From Candidatus Altimarinota bacterium (GTDB lineage: Bacteria > Patescibacteriota > Gracilibacteria > BD1-5 > UBA6164): a DNA stretch of 33,463 nucleotides. Shown here in pieces: positions 20,311 to 29,480 of this stretch (positions are counted from its first letter, which is position 1; each line of letters opens with the position of its first letter). The DNA is taken from NCBI GenBank assembly GCA_020629795.1, contig JAHDCR010000008.1:1-33463 (forward strand), given 5' to 3'. The notes under the pieces are model-generated. The model saw only the letters and a list, made by a program, of their open reading frames with translations, did no database searches and had not been told where the DNA came from. Position numbers and translations under genes: made by a program.

Positions 20311-20340
20311 ATGAGTAATTATAATAAGTGAATCACCTAA
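20311..20340 (+). other. 9-codon upstream ORF overlapping the ABC-F start
   Basis: ATG AGT AAT TAT AAT AAG TGA ATC ACC TAA would encode MSNYNKGIT and overlaps the GTG start of the ABC-F gene in another frame. A TATAAT at 20291-20296 would start transcription only about 8 nt before this ATG. Leader peptides controlling ABC-F genes are known in Firmicutes, but this one could be chance. Confidence 0.25.
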
Positions 20341-22076
20341 AAATTAAAATAGAAAAGCTCGAATTTCAGTGAGAGCCTATTCTCAGAGATATAGAACTTA
20401 CCATTAATCAAAATGATAAAATTTCTATAGTTGGACCAAATGGATCAGGAAAAACAACACTCATGAAAGTACTTGTATGAGAAATAGAGAATTATGAAGG
20501 CTTTATTGAAAATATTGGTTGAATGAGTCTCTGATACCTGCACCAAGTCTATAGTGATAATGAGGATAAAACTGTGAGACAAGAACTCTCAGATGCTTTT
20601 ACCCAAATTAGAGCGATGCAAGTACGTCTATGAGAGCTCGAGGATCAAATGTGAGATAATCATGACCTCATAGAAGAGTACACTGATACCCTGGAGCAGT
20701 TTAATAACATTGGAGGTTATGATTATGAAAATAAGATTCACCAAGTAAGTAGCTGAATCGGTGTTTTTGAGCTGCTGGACAAAAAACTCACTGAAATATC
20801 AGGAGGACAAAGAACCAAGGTAGCGCTCGCAAAAGTGCTGCTTCAATCTCCTGATATATTGTTTTTAGATGAGCCAACAAACTTTATAGATATGAGCTCT
20901 GTTGAGTGGCTTGAGAGCTATTTGCAAAATAAATGGAATGGCTGATATGTCATTATTTCTCATGATAGAGAGTTTTTGGACAAAACATGTAATAAGACCC
21001 TAGAAATTCAACCTCAACGACCAGCTACCATGTATCACTCCAGTTATACTGATTATGTTATTGAGAGAGAAAAAGTAGAGAAAATACGAAGCAATGACTG
21101 GGAACGTCAGCAAGAATATATATCAAAGCAAGAGCAGCTTATAAATAGATTCAGAGCTGGATCCAGAGCTGGTTGGGCAAAAAGTCGGGAAAAAATGATA
21201 GAAAAAATGGAAAAGCTTGAAAAGCCGTTTATACCTAAAAAACCAAAATTCTTTTTTGAGTACTCAGGAGAATCACCAGAAAAACTTCTTTCTTACAAAG
21301 AAGCTTTCATTGGAAGAGATAAAACCTCTCCCCTTTTCTATATAAATGAAGTCATACTTCATAAATGAATGAGGGTCTGAGTAGTAGGAGAAAACTGAGC
21401 TTGAAAATCAACGTTTATCAAGACTATACTCTGACAGATTCCACTTTTAGATTGATACCAATCTATTGGAAAGGCTACTGAAATACTGTATTATTCACAA
21501 ATGCATGAAGAGCTCGATAAAAACCTCACGATGCGTGATAATTTCCATAAGCATGGTATTGCCTATCCAGATGAGCATCTCATCTGACTCATCAAGCATT
21601 ATCTCTTTGAAAAAACTGACCTAGACAAAAAAGTTTCTCAGCTCTCAGGAGGACAAAATTCTAAGCTCCTATTTGCAATACTGTGACAAAAACAGTCCAA
21701 TCTCCTCATATTTGATGAGCCAACGAATCATCTTGATTATGATACTCGTGAATCACTTGAAGAGTCTCTCAGAGACTATGATTGAAGTATTCTTTTTATT
21801 TCTCATGATAGATATTTCGTCAATAAACTTGCTACGCAGGTATGGTTTATAAATGATGGAGAGTTGTCAGTTTCTTACGGAAATTACGAAGACTACAGAT
21901 TTAAAATCGAGCACAAACTCGATATGGATATGCACCTATATGATGAAGAGGCTCAATTAAATCTCGTACTGGAAGATAAGCTCTGAGAAAAAGAATTTGC
22001 CAGACTAAAAAATAAGTTTGGAAAATGAAAAAGTAAAAAAAGATACGGTTCAGCAAATAAAAAAAGAAAGAAATAA
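20328..22076 (+). CDS. ABC-F family ATPase (ribosome-associated translation factor)
   Basis: A 582-aa soluble protein with two ABC cassettes and no membrane domain. Cassette 1: Walker A GPNGSGKTT (36-44), signature EISGGQRTKVALAK, Walker B DILFLDEPTNFID. The linker (about residues 245-320) is the charged helical P-site-tRNA-interaction region, VEKIRSNDWERQQEYISKQE and FRAGSRAGWAKSREK. Cassette 2: GENGAGKST (354-362, two glycines UGA), signature QLSGGQNSKLLFA, Walker B LLIFDEPTNHLD. The basic tail GKGKSKKRYGSANKKRKK is typical of ABC-F proteins that touch rRNA. The start is the GTG at 20328: no in-frame ATG precedes the first strand, and a stop lies immediately upstream. Such proteins rescue stalled ribosomes or confer antibiotic resistance; the class cannot be told here. 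Confidence 0.9.
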
Positions 22077-22098
22077 TACTTCTTTCTTTCTTTTTTTA
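22058..22098 (+). terminator. Terminator at the end of the first ABC-F gene
   Basis: A purine arm (AAAAAAGAAAGAA) pairs with TTCTTTCTTTC and is followed by T7. The TAA stop (22074-22076) lies in the loop. Confidence 0.7.
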
Positions 22099-22116
22099 TT
22101 CTCGCGTCATAGTGTA

Positions 22117-22350
22117 TTAGTCCTCAGAGAGTTTTTCCAAGCTATTATCATTGAGTACAAGTATGAGTACCCCAATTACAATAGAAAGTATACTGGAAAT
22201 AACCCAATAATCTGGGAGAAAATAATGATCAAGTAGATTCCAAATACCTCTCCAAATCATAATAATTGCAGTAGCAATTAAAAATATTTTAAGATCGTTA
22301 ATCAGGGATCTTTTTGTAAATCGTTTTTTCACTTCTTTTCTTCAGAACAT
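22117..22350 (-). CDS. Small two-helix membrane protein
   Basis: A 77-aa protein beginning MFGRKEVKKRFTKRSLINDL. The basic N-terminus is followed by two hydrophobic helices (KIFLIATAIIMIWRGIWNLL and VISSILSIVIGVLILVLND) separated by DHYFLPDY. The IWRGIWNLLDHYF element resembles small uncharacterised membrane proteins that I believe are widespread in Patescibacteria; the function is unknown. The start is ATG 22350, which requires UGA as Gly at codon 3; a GTG at 22332 is the alternative. It follows the MFS gene in the same direction only by proximity (upstream neighbour 22434), with 83 bp between. Confidence 0.7.
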
Positions 22351-22433
22351 AAGCCAAATATGTAAAATACTAACATGTATATTCTAACATATTATTTTCA
22401 AGCTTTACAAAATATCGAGCGATAAATTTGTAT

Positions 22434-23690
22434 TTAAACAGTAAGTTCACTCTTAGCGAGGGAAAACTCAATGTTTCTAAAAAATATTTTACTCACGATA
22501 TATCCCGCAATTGGTATGAGCGAGATATATAAATACGGAGCTACATCTAATCCAGTATAAAGAGATGTAAATACGAGAGGAGCTAAAATAGATATAAAGC
22601 TTTCAAAACTACTACTCATTCACATTATTTCTCACTGGTTTTGTTCATCGACACTACGGGAGATGAGAGACCCTAGTGTAGCTAAACAAAGAGAAATTCA
22701 CAAAATAGCAAAGAAATAAATCACTGTAAATATAATTATATTTTGCGCTAGTCCCATAAGAAAGAACGATCATCCCATAAATAGCATTCATAAAAGAAGA
22801 GTTTTTCTATCTCTAAATTTTTGAATAAAAAATCTAATACTGAGAGCTTGATGAAATATTAAAAATGAACCAGTAAATGTGAGGTACAATCAGGTCTGAA
22901 GCTCTGAGAATCCGAAATTATCGATAAGATAGAGTGTTGAAATACTCGTATATCCTACAAAACTGAAAAAGATAAATGCTTTCATAATAAGCGTATATCT
23001 CACGGTGTTAATATGTTTCCATTTTTGAAATTGAGTGAGAATATTCATTTGCTTAAATGAAATTTTCATTTTTTGTTTTCTCTTAGAAACTTCCAGAGAT
23101 TCTTGGAGTAAAAAATACATAAGTATAAGCGTGATAAATGAAATTATCGCTCAAAGAATAGCTGTTGCTAGATATCCCCATGATGAAGCAAGAGAAAGTC
23201 ACCCAAGAGCTGGGCCGATAATCAGAGACATTCCAAATACTGCTCCATTTAATCCAAATACTTTTGATCGCTCTTCTGGTTTTGACATGTCTGCAAGTAT
23301 TGCTTGCGCGACTGACATATTTCATCCAGTGATACCATCAAAAACTCTTGAAACAAAAATTATAAAAATAGGAAGAGTAAAAATTCATATATTGAGCTCA
23401 GGCATAAAATACGCAGCAGCTAAGACCAACCAACTTAAAAATGTTCCTAACTGAGTAATCATTAGCACTGGCTTTCTCCCATGCATATCTGATAGAGCTC
23501 ACATGATAGGTGACGCTATAAATTGAAACAAGCTAAAGGTCGCAAGTAAAATCCCTAAAACATATTCAGGTTGAGCATATGATTTCACGATAAATGGAAG
23601 TACTGGAAATAACATCGTCATTGAGAGTCCATTGACGAAAGTGATTAAAAATACACTGAAATAGCGTGATTTTATAATTTTTTGAATCAT
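22434..23690 (-). CDS. Major facilitator superfamily exporter (TetA-like)
   Basis: A 418-aa protein with about 12 hydrophobic helices. MFS motif A lies between helices 2 and 3: SPIMGALSDMHGRKPVLM, where the Gly is UGA. Helix 4-5 carries SRVFDGITGGNMSVAQAILADMSKPEERSKVFG and GMSLIIGPALGG, the arrangement of tetracycline/multidrug H+ antiporters (DHA1 family). A long basic cytoplasmic loop KRKQKMKISFKQMN links the halves. The substrate is unknown. The start ATG 23690 gives MIQKIIKSRYFSVFLITF. It is followed by the two-helix protein gene. It could export drugs or take up metabolites from a partner cell; neither can be shown. Confidence 0.9.
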
Positions 23691-23752
23691 TAAAATATTT
23701 AAATAAATACAGACGCGATATTATAGCAATAAATAAAAATTAGTAAAAAATA

Positions 23753-23776
23753 AAACCAAAACTGATGTTTTGGTTT
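23753..23776 (-). terminator. Terminator of the 64-aa orphan gene
   Basis: A perfect 10-bp stem aaaccaaaac / gttttggttt with loop TGAT is followed on the minus strand by U-rich sequence, 18 nt after the stop of the 23795-23989 gene. Confidence 0.7.
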
Positions 23777-23794
23777 AGTGATAATAATTATATA

Positions 23795-23989
23795 TTAATA
23801 CCTTCATGATTTAACTAAAGCAACTTCTTGCTCAACTCGAGAAGTATTACATTCATATTGCTCCATCTTAGAAATAGCATCAGGTTGGAAATAGAGGTTT
23901 TCGCAATAATTTTTATGAATAGTTGTTACTTGCTCTGCAGTAAATCAGTGAGGAATGGCAATTGCGATTAGAGATGATAGAAAGTCCAT
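23795..23989 (-). CDS. Small hypothetical protein, 64 aa
   Basis: Minus-strand frame ATG 23989 to TAA 23795, interrupted in the standard code by two UGA codons read as Gly. It starts MDFLSSLIAIAIPHGF, a short hydrophobic patch, followed by a soluble segment with two Cys (NYCENLYF and YECNTSR). The N-terminus is too short for a classic signal peptide. It is not recognised. A good terminator just downstream supports it being a real transcription unit. Confidence 0.5.
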
Positions 23990-24146
23990 AAATGTGAAAA
24001 AGTGAATTATATACCTTTAATATAGGGATTTCTTATAGAGCTGTCAAAAGTATTTTAAACTTTGTTTTATATAAAACTATAGGCATTAAAATACTACTTT
24101 GTAAATATAACATTTTATAGATAAAAAATATTTTACATATAAAATA

Positions 24147-24174
24147 TTGATTTTATTGCAAGGCTCTTTATACT
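24147..24174 (+). promoter_or_regulatory. Promoter of tRNA-Lys
   Basis: TTGATT (24147-24152), a 16-bp spacer and TATACT (24169-24174) give a start near 24181, 13 nt before the mature tRNA 5' end. The remaining gap (23990-24146) is plain AT-rich sequence in which I see no structure. Confidence 0.65.
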
Positions 24175-24193
24175 CACGAAGCAAATATTTTAC

Positions 24194-24269
24194 GGATCGA
24201 TAGCTCAGTTGGTAGAGCACAGGACTCTTAATCCTTTGGTCCCGGGTTCGAGTCCCGGTCGGTCCACCA
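24194..24269 (+). tRNA. tRNA-Lys (anticodon CUU)
   Basis: A 76-nt cloverleaf including an encoded CCA. Acceptor GGATCGA pairs with TCGGTCC (one G-U), the D arm is GCTCAGTTGGTAGAGC, the anticodon loop CTCTTAA gives CUU, and the T arm is CCGGGTTCGAGTCCCGG. It reads AAG lysine codons. It has its own promoter and terminator. Confidence 0.97.
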
Positions 24270-24283
24270 TTTCCTATACAAAG

Positions 24284-24314
24284 AAAAACTCAAGATTCAT
24301 TCTTGAGTTTTTTT
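24284..24314 (+). terminator. Terminator of tRNA-Lys
   Basis: ACTCAAGA / TCTTGAGT (loop TTCAT), extended by AAAA/TTTT and a T7 run, 15-20 nt after the tRNA. Confidence 0.85.
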
Positions 24315-24359
24315 GTAATTAAATATATAATTTATCAAATACTTACTAAATAAATTAGG

Positions 24360-24560
24360 ATGAAACGAAGTACTCACTCAGATAGGATTGCAGCATGGGC
24401 AGGCAAGCAAAATATGTCTGGATACAAAACAAAAACTAATATTTCAAAAGCTGATTTACTCAGGCATAAAGCAATCGAATCCTCACTGAAACAAGAGGAA
24501 GAACTAGGTACTAAAAACGAAATAACCAATATTACTAAAACTAAAAACCCTCAAGATTAA
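24360..24560 (+). CDS. Small hypothetical protein, 66 aa
   Basis: A basic, hydrophilic 66-aa protein, MKRSTHSDRIAAWAGKQN.. and a middle KTKTNISKADLLRHKAIESSLKQEEEL. It is likely helical, with no membrane segment and no known motif. Its glycines use GGN codons only, unlike most neighbours, so code 25 does not help confirm it. AGGA lies immediately at the ATG, too close for a normal ribosome binding site. The stop codon lies within the shared bidirectional terminator, which supports a real gene. Confidence 0.5.
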   Translation: MKRSTHSDRIAAWAGKQNMSGYKTKTNISKADLLRHKAIESSLKQEEELGTKNEITNITKTKNPQD

Positions 24561-24575
24561 ATCTTGAGGGTTTTT
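24543..24575. terminator. Bidirectional terminator shared by the 66-aa gene and rnhA
   Basis: AAAAACCCTCAAGA (24543-24556) and TCTTGAGGGTTTTT (24562-24575) form a perfect 14-bp stem with A5/T5 tails on both strands. The loop TTAAA contains parts of both converging genes' TAA stops. Confidence 0.85.
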
Positions 24576-25273
24576 ATATCCCGCTTCGCTGCTTCTAGCA
24601 TATAGTTAGTCTTGCAAGATTCGCAGTGGTGATAGTACTCATAGTAGTACTGCTTTTCGAGTGTTTTCTTGGTATGTTTAGGATACTTCTTTACTAGAGG
24701 ACTGTTACACTTTTTACAGTCACTTCCGGCTGATTCAAACTCGCTTATGAGTCATACTTGTGAAATACTCGATTTTTTACTTTTAGGTTTTTCTGGAGAT
24801 TCTATAAATCACTCATCAACTAGTAAATCTGTTCTCTGCATTGCAAGAGTTGCCAGCTCATCACATAGCTCATTTTCTACGTGGCCATTATGCCCCTTTA
24901 TCCAGTTAAAACTTACTTCGTGCTTTTCATATTCCTCAAGTAGTATTTTCCACAAATCCCAGTTTTGAGCTTTTTGAGATCAGGTCCGAAACCAATTATT
25001 AGCTCTCCATTTTTTAGCCCATCATTTTTGGAGTCCATTAATTGTATACTGAGAATCGGTATTAAGCCTGACTCGAGATCTAGTTTTGAGTTTTTTAAAA
25101 CCAGTAATAGCTCCCATAAGCTCCATCCGGTTATTTGTTGTTCGCTTATAGCCTTGTGAAAAGTCTTTTTGATGTTCCCCACACTTTAAAATAACCCCGT
25201 ATCAACCTGGACCAGGATTTGGGTTTGCTCAGCCATCTGAAAATATATCTACTATTGGAATTGTTTGATTCAT
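24557..25273 (-). CDS. rnhA: Ribonuclease HI with C-terminal zinc-ribbon-like extension
   Basis: A 238-aa protein that degrades the RNA strand of RNA-DNA hybrids. Residues 1-150 are RNase HI: FSDGGANPNPGPGGYG with catalytic Asp13, TTNNRMELMGA (Glu), LNTDSQYTINGL (Asp), NWIKGHNGHVENELCDELA (His and last Asp). The first conserved GG pair and the PGG use UGA. About 85 extra residues follow: a basic linker (SPEKPKSKKSS) and CKKCNSPLVKKYPKHTKK then a Tyr/His-rich helix and CESC, which looks like a treble-clef/zinc ribbon with two CxxC pairs. The start ATG 25273 places the first strand normally. The stop overlaps the convergent 66-aa gene's stop. Confidence 0.93.
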
Positions 25274-25383
25274 GACAGGCATAATATGTATTTCAGATTA
25301 AAAGTGAATATTTTTGGTATACAATACTAGACAAATTATATTTTTTATATATTATAAACAATAATTACTCCTTAGTTTTTCAT

Positions 25384-26592
25384 ATGACAGAGCCGAAAAA
25401 CATCCATGAAGCTTTTTTAGAGCAAACTAAGACTCCGAAAAATAGAGTGGATATGGCTCTCAAGCTCAAAAAAACACCATGAGAAATTAATTCACTCACG
25501 GCCTATCATGACTTTAGAAGACTCAAATCCATAAATAAACATCTCGCAAAAATTTATATAGTCGCTGGAATAAGGGGTATATCTCACTTAGCAAAACTCA
25601 CAAGTAAGCAAGTAGAAAAGAAAATCAAAAACTCTCGAATTGGAAAAACAGTCCTGGTTAAGTCTTCACTTATTCAGGAAACTATTGCAGAAGCCAAAAA
25701 TACTCCAGTTATCATTTCGTGACTCGAAAAAGAACCGTTTTTTCTCCAAAGAAAATGATATATTCTCAGTAAAAGTGATCTCACGAGCATAGAGCAAACT
25801 CATGATACAAAAAATAATAACGATGTAGTCCTGCTAGTTCTTACGCTCATTATTCTATGAGTTTTTTCTCTTATATCACTCTATTTTCTAGCTCTTGTGC
25901 CAGTGTTAATTGCATTACACACACTCCTTGAAAGTAATATTGGTAATACTTTAGTTAGCCCTATAAAAAACTCATCCTATAAATGATGGATTACATGACT
26001 TTCTGCTGCTATTGTCGGAATATTTTCCTGCGTATTTGCGCTAGGATTTTTTAGTGGAAACATCCATAATAATATTCAGAGCTCACTGATGAGTATTACA
26101 TCAATGAGTTCTCAGTCATCCCAAGATTATTTCCCTAAAGAGATACATGAATACTATCAGCAAAAAGAAATAACACGTGAAGACCTTATAAAAATACTCA
26201 GCGTATCTACAAAGATTAATCTAGATGACTTTGATGAAATAGAATGTTTTAAGGATAATTTTCAGTCTCAATACCCTAAAGAAATATGTTACGCAAAAAA
26301 TAAATGATATATTCAGTGAGATGCGCTGGGAAATTTTTATCCTAACAGAGTTATCTCACACGGAGCTGGGCTCAAATTTATCCTAAACTATTATGGCTAT
26401 GGAGTACCAAAACGTTCTCTGTATCTGACATATACTGACCTGCAAAAAACACAATGGCAAACAACCTACGCAGAGTTTGCTAAGCGTATTAATCTCATAG
26501 ATGAATCTGTAACTGAGTTTTACCCTGATAAAACTATCACTATAGAGCAAGTAGACAGATATATATCTCGGCTTACAGAAATACAAAAATAG
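25384..26592 (+). CDS. Membrane protein with an SLH-like C-terminal domain
   Basis: A 402-aa protein. Residues 1-150 are basic and cytoplasmic with no known motif. Two or three membrane helices follow (VVLLVLTLIILGVFSLISLY, LALVPVLIALHTLLE, and GLSAAIVGIFSCVFALGFF). The remaining 170 residues face outward. They contain GYIQGDALGNFYPNRVISHG and LKFILNYYG, then WQTTYAEFAKRINLID and FYPDKTITIEQVDRYISRL. This matches the S-layer-homology pattern (G.i.Gd..G.F.Pn..itraea..il) that is frequent in Patescibacteria surface proteins, although the Arg-Ala-Glu core is degenerate (SHGAGLKFIL). It may tether an envelope layer to the membrane. No signal peptide; orientation inferred. Confidence 0.6.
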
Positions 26593-26610
26593 ATACATTA
26601 AAATCTCAGC

Positions 26611-26740
26611 TACTCCACCCTCTCTGCCCTTCGGGTATCTCTCTCTAATTCTAGGGAAAGATATTAAAGTTTACATCAATAAAATAATTTGCAGCTCTCC
26701 TCCCTGAAATCAGGGAGGAGATTCAGTGGTGGGTGGATTT
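26611..26740. repeat. Dispersed palindromic repeat, copy A
   Basis: An intergenic 130-bp element between convergent genes, bounded by TCCACCC (26614-26620) and GGGTGGA (26731-26737). Inside are GCCC-TTC-GGGTA, TTCTAGGGAAAG, and a perfect CTCCTCCCTGA / TCAGGGAGGAG hairpin (about 26697-26720) followed by ATTCAG. The same ends and internal words appear in copy B (29366-29470). It resembles a REP/MITE-type non-coding element. Confidence 0.7.
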
Positions 26741-26744
26741 AAAA

Positions 26745-28631
26745 TTAAAATATTTCACTAAATCAATTCTCTGGCTCATCATAGCTTACTAGCTGCATAT
26801 CTTTTATAAGCCAGAGTTTATTTGAGACAGACTCGAGTAAGTCTCGGTCATGCGACACGATGAGAGTTGTTCCCTCAAAGCTTTGCAGCATCTTTTTTAT
26901 CACCTGTTTTGAGTGGATATCCAGATGATTCGTCGGCTCATCCATGACGATGATATCTGGTTTACTGAGAAGCATTTTAGTAAGTGCGACTTTGGCACGC
27001 TCTCCTCCTGAAAGGGTTGCTATAGATTGATCTACTTTGTCTCAGGTGATGAGCAGTCCTCAGAGCATAGTACGGATTTCTCGCTCGTTTTCATAGTCCT
27101 TACCAAGCTCCGCGATGATACTCATAGATGTATCTAGTCACTCCAGTACCTGCGCGTATCATCAGATTTTCACTCGCTCATTTATCTCACTATTTCACTC
27201 AAGAGCCTGTATTTCTCACAGAATAGTTTTAAGCAGTGTTGTCTTCCCTGCTCCATTTTTTCCGATGATACCGATTTTATCCTGTTTATGCACCTGTATA
27301 AACTCTGGAAGCGTTACGAGTGGATATTCATATCCTACCTCTATATTTCTCAGTCTCATGATGACTTCTGGGAGCCTCATATTAGACTGCACGGTGATAT
27401 ATTTTCACAGCGTCTCATTTTCTGGTTTTTCCAATCTTTCGACTTTATCAAGAGCCTTGATACGACTCTGCACACTTGATGCCTTTGCGGAGTTGGCTCG
27501 AAATCTGTTGATATACGCTTCTTGCGTTTCTATTTCTTTTTGTTGATTTGTATAGTCTCTTAGCTGCTTGTCATATCTCTCCTGCTTTTCTGAAATATAA
27601 TAATCATAATTTCCTTTATAGTCGTGTATAGTTTTCCCAGATATTTCAGCGATTCTCTCGCAGGTATTATTGATAAATCTCACATCATGAGAAATAGAAA
27701 CAATAGCTTTTTTCCACTGTTTACAAAAATTTTCTAAAAATATAATCCCATCAATATCTAGGTGATTCGTCGGCTCATCGAGTATGAGTACATCTACTTC
27801 TTGCAGGAGAAACTTAGCTATTTGTACCTTAGTCTGTTCTCCACCAGAGAGCATCAATACATTGTAGTCCAGCTGATCATCCGTGATTCCAAAGTATCTG
27901 AGTATTTCCCCCTGAAGTATATGTTTTTTAAATCCGTTTATTTCTATAAGCTCTTTATTGAGTGACTCGATTTCTTCCCAGGCATCAGGATCGTTTTGTA
28001 TTTTTTCGAGCCTGAGTATCTTTGCAGTGAGTTCTGGAAAGAGAGAGTTCATTTCCTCTCTAAGAGTATTATTTGTATCAGACCAAAAGAGATCTTGTGA
28101 CAAATACCCAATAGTGAGACCAGGAGCCATTTCTATTTGTCCATCTATGTTTTCTAGATTGAGAACCTCAGCTTGCTCTCCTTGCAAGATCCCGGCTTTT
28201 GCAAGTATCATCTTGAGAAGTGTCGTCTTCCCTGCTCCATTTTTTCAGATAAGAGCAATCTTATCCTTGCTATTTACCTTGAGATTTGCGTTTATCAGAA
28301 GAGGCTCTGCTCAGATAGTTTTTGTAACATGTATGATATTTATGAGACTCGAGGCTATCTGCGACTTTCATTCAAAAAGGTGTTTTGGTATCGTTTCGAG
28401 AGAATATTCTTTCCCTCACCCTTGAATTCCCTCTCCTTTGGAGGAGAGGGAGGCTGCATCTTCACTTATATCAAACTCTCCGTTCATATATTTTTTTACT
28501 CTTTTGAGCTTGGTTTCGTGTTTTATCTTTGCCGGGATAGATTCATAAAAATCCTGACATATCTCCTCTAACTCTTCATAGCAAAAATCATCATGGGTTT
28601 TAAGTATTTCTTCTATTATTTCTTGGAACAT
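26745..28631 (-). CDS. ABC-F family ATPase with N-terminal extension
   Basis: A 628-aa soluble protein with two ABC cassettes. Residues 1-100 form a helical, acidic extension (MFQEIIEEILKTHDDFCYEE..) not usual in ABC-F proteins; it contains a palindrome-encoded stretch AASLSSKGEGIQG (28428-28451). Cassette 1: GKNGAGKTTLLKM, signature MLSGGEQTKVQIAK, Walker B VLILDEPTNHLD. The linker is charged and helical, SEKQERYDKQLRDYTNQQ and RFRANSAKASSVQ. Cassette 2: GKNGAGKTTLLKT, signature TLSGGERAKVALTK, Walker B IIVMDEPTNHLD. The end GFSEIF uses UGA for Gly. A perfect TATAAT (28717-28712) is a likely promoter. It is likely a ribosome factor of the Uup/EttA type, distinct from the copy at 20328. Confidence 0.9.
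28428..28451. repeat. Palindrome inside the ABC-F coding sequence
   Basis: CCCTCTCC and GGAGAGGG arms with a 6-nt loop, preceded by CACCC, resemble the pyrimidine/purine hairpin of the dispersed repeats nearby. It encodes part of the Ser/Gly-rich link between the N-terminal extension and cassette 1. Confidence 0.5.
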
Positions 28632-28651
28632 GTATATTATTTTTAAATAAT

Positions 28652-28697
28652 CCCCTCTGTCACATTCGTGACATCTCCCCTTTAGTTAAAGAGGAGA
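28652..28697. repeat. Hairpin pair in the ABC-F 5' leader, possible partial repeat copy
   Basis: GTCAC-ATTC-GTGAC (about 28659-28672) and CTCCCCTTTA-GT-TAAAGAGGAG (about 28675-28696) lie between the predicted ABC-F promoter and its ATG. The words are similar to the dispersed repeats, but the TCCACCC/GGGTGGA ends are missing. Confidence 0.45.
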
Positions 28698-28748
28698 AAA
28701 TATTGAGACTGATTATACAATTTATTTTTGAAATGCTAGATTTTTCAT

Positions 28749-29348
28749 ATGATAGATTATATACTTCATTATCTTGATAGTATGGATATTAAATACAATC
28801 GCTACATATCAGTATTCTTGGTACTGTGTATTGTTTCTTTCCTCTCCTTTTTCCTCACTCACGAGACATTTTTAGCTTGGACATTTAACAGGCATCAAAA
28901 TATCCTGAGTTGGTATATTCGTCCTGTGTTGATATTTCCTTTTTGTTATTTTGCGTATAAGAGAAATATTAACGGGATTCTTCTCTCTGTTCTCGCTATA
29001 TTTACGAGTATGTTTTGGTTTCCTGCTCCAGAGATTGTTAGTGAGCAAGTACAATGATTTTTATCTTGGGAGAGAGAATATTTACTCAGCCCTATGACAG
29101 TTTGAAAAGCATTTTTTTATTTTATAGTCATTGCATATTTTATACTCCTAGCTAAAGCATTTTGGGCTCGCTCGATACAGATATGAGCACTTGTAATATT
29201 TTTTGCTATTATCGGTAAAGCCTTTGGGAGCATACTCATGAATCCCGAGTACGGCTATGTAGTCATTCCCATATGTATCACAGCAGCTATTATCTCATTA
29301 TTTGCTCTACGGTATTATAAAAAGTGTTCGAAAAAAGACTGAAATTAA
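28749..29348 (+). CDS. Polytopic membrane protein, unrecognised
   Basis: A 199-aa protein with five or six hydrophobic helices, e.g. ISVFLVLCIVSFLSFFLTH, PVLIFPFCYFAYK, ILLSVLAIFTSMFWF, FFYFIVIAYFILLAKAFW, IGALVIFFAIIGKAFGS and VVIPICITAAIISLFAL, ending with a basic tail KKCSKKDGN. I do not recognise the family. Three or four glycines are UGA; the standard code would truncate it at residue 103. It is a single gene with its own terminator, divergent from the second ABC-F gene. Confidence 0.75.
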
Positions 29349-29361
29349 TTCAGTCTTTTTT
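29331..29361 (+). terminator. Terminator of the polytopic membrane protein gene
   Basis: AAAAAAGACTGAA (29331-29343) pairs perfectly with TTCAGTCTTTTTT (29349-29361). The last codons and the TAA stop lie in the stem and loop. Confidence 0.85.
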
Positions 29362-29365
29362 TATC

Positions 29366-29470
29366 CCCACCCTATCTAAATTCTTTCCTTAATTCTAGGG
29401 AAAGAGGCTTTATTCAAATTTGGTAGCCCTCCTCTCTAGAGTTAGGGAGGAGATTCAGAGGTGGGTGGAG
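29366..29470. repeat. Dispersed palindromic repeat, copy B
   Basis: A second intergenic element between convergent genes, bounded by CCACCCT (29367-29373) and GGGTGGA (29463-29469). It shares TAATTCTAGGGAAAG, an imperfect CCTCCTCT / GGGAGGAG hairpin and GGGAGGAGATTCAG with copy A, but is about 25 bp shorter in the middle. Confidence 0.7.
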
Positions 29471-29480
29471 TATCTTTTAT

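Noticed and set aside
27115-27546. Plus-strand 143-codon ORF within the second ABC-F gene
   Set aside because: It lies opposite the conserved Walker and linker motifs of the ABC-F protein; it is a shadow, not a gene.
28645-28680. Short minus-strand ORF in the second ABC-F leader (ATG TCA CGA ATG ...) after a GGGGAG
   Set aside because: Spacing to the purine run is too small, the codons show no bias, and the stretch is explained by the palindromic repeat.
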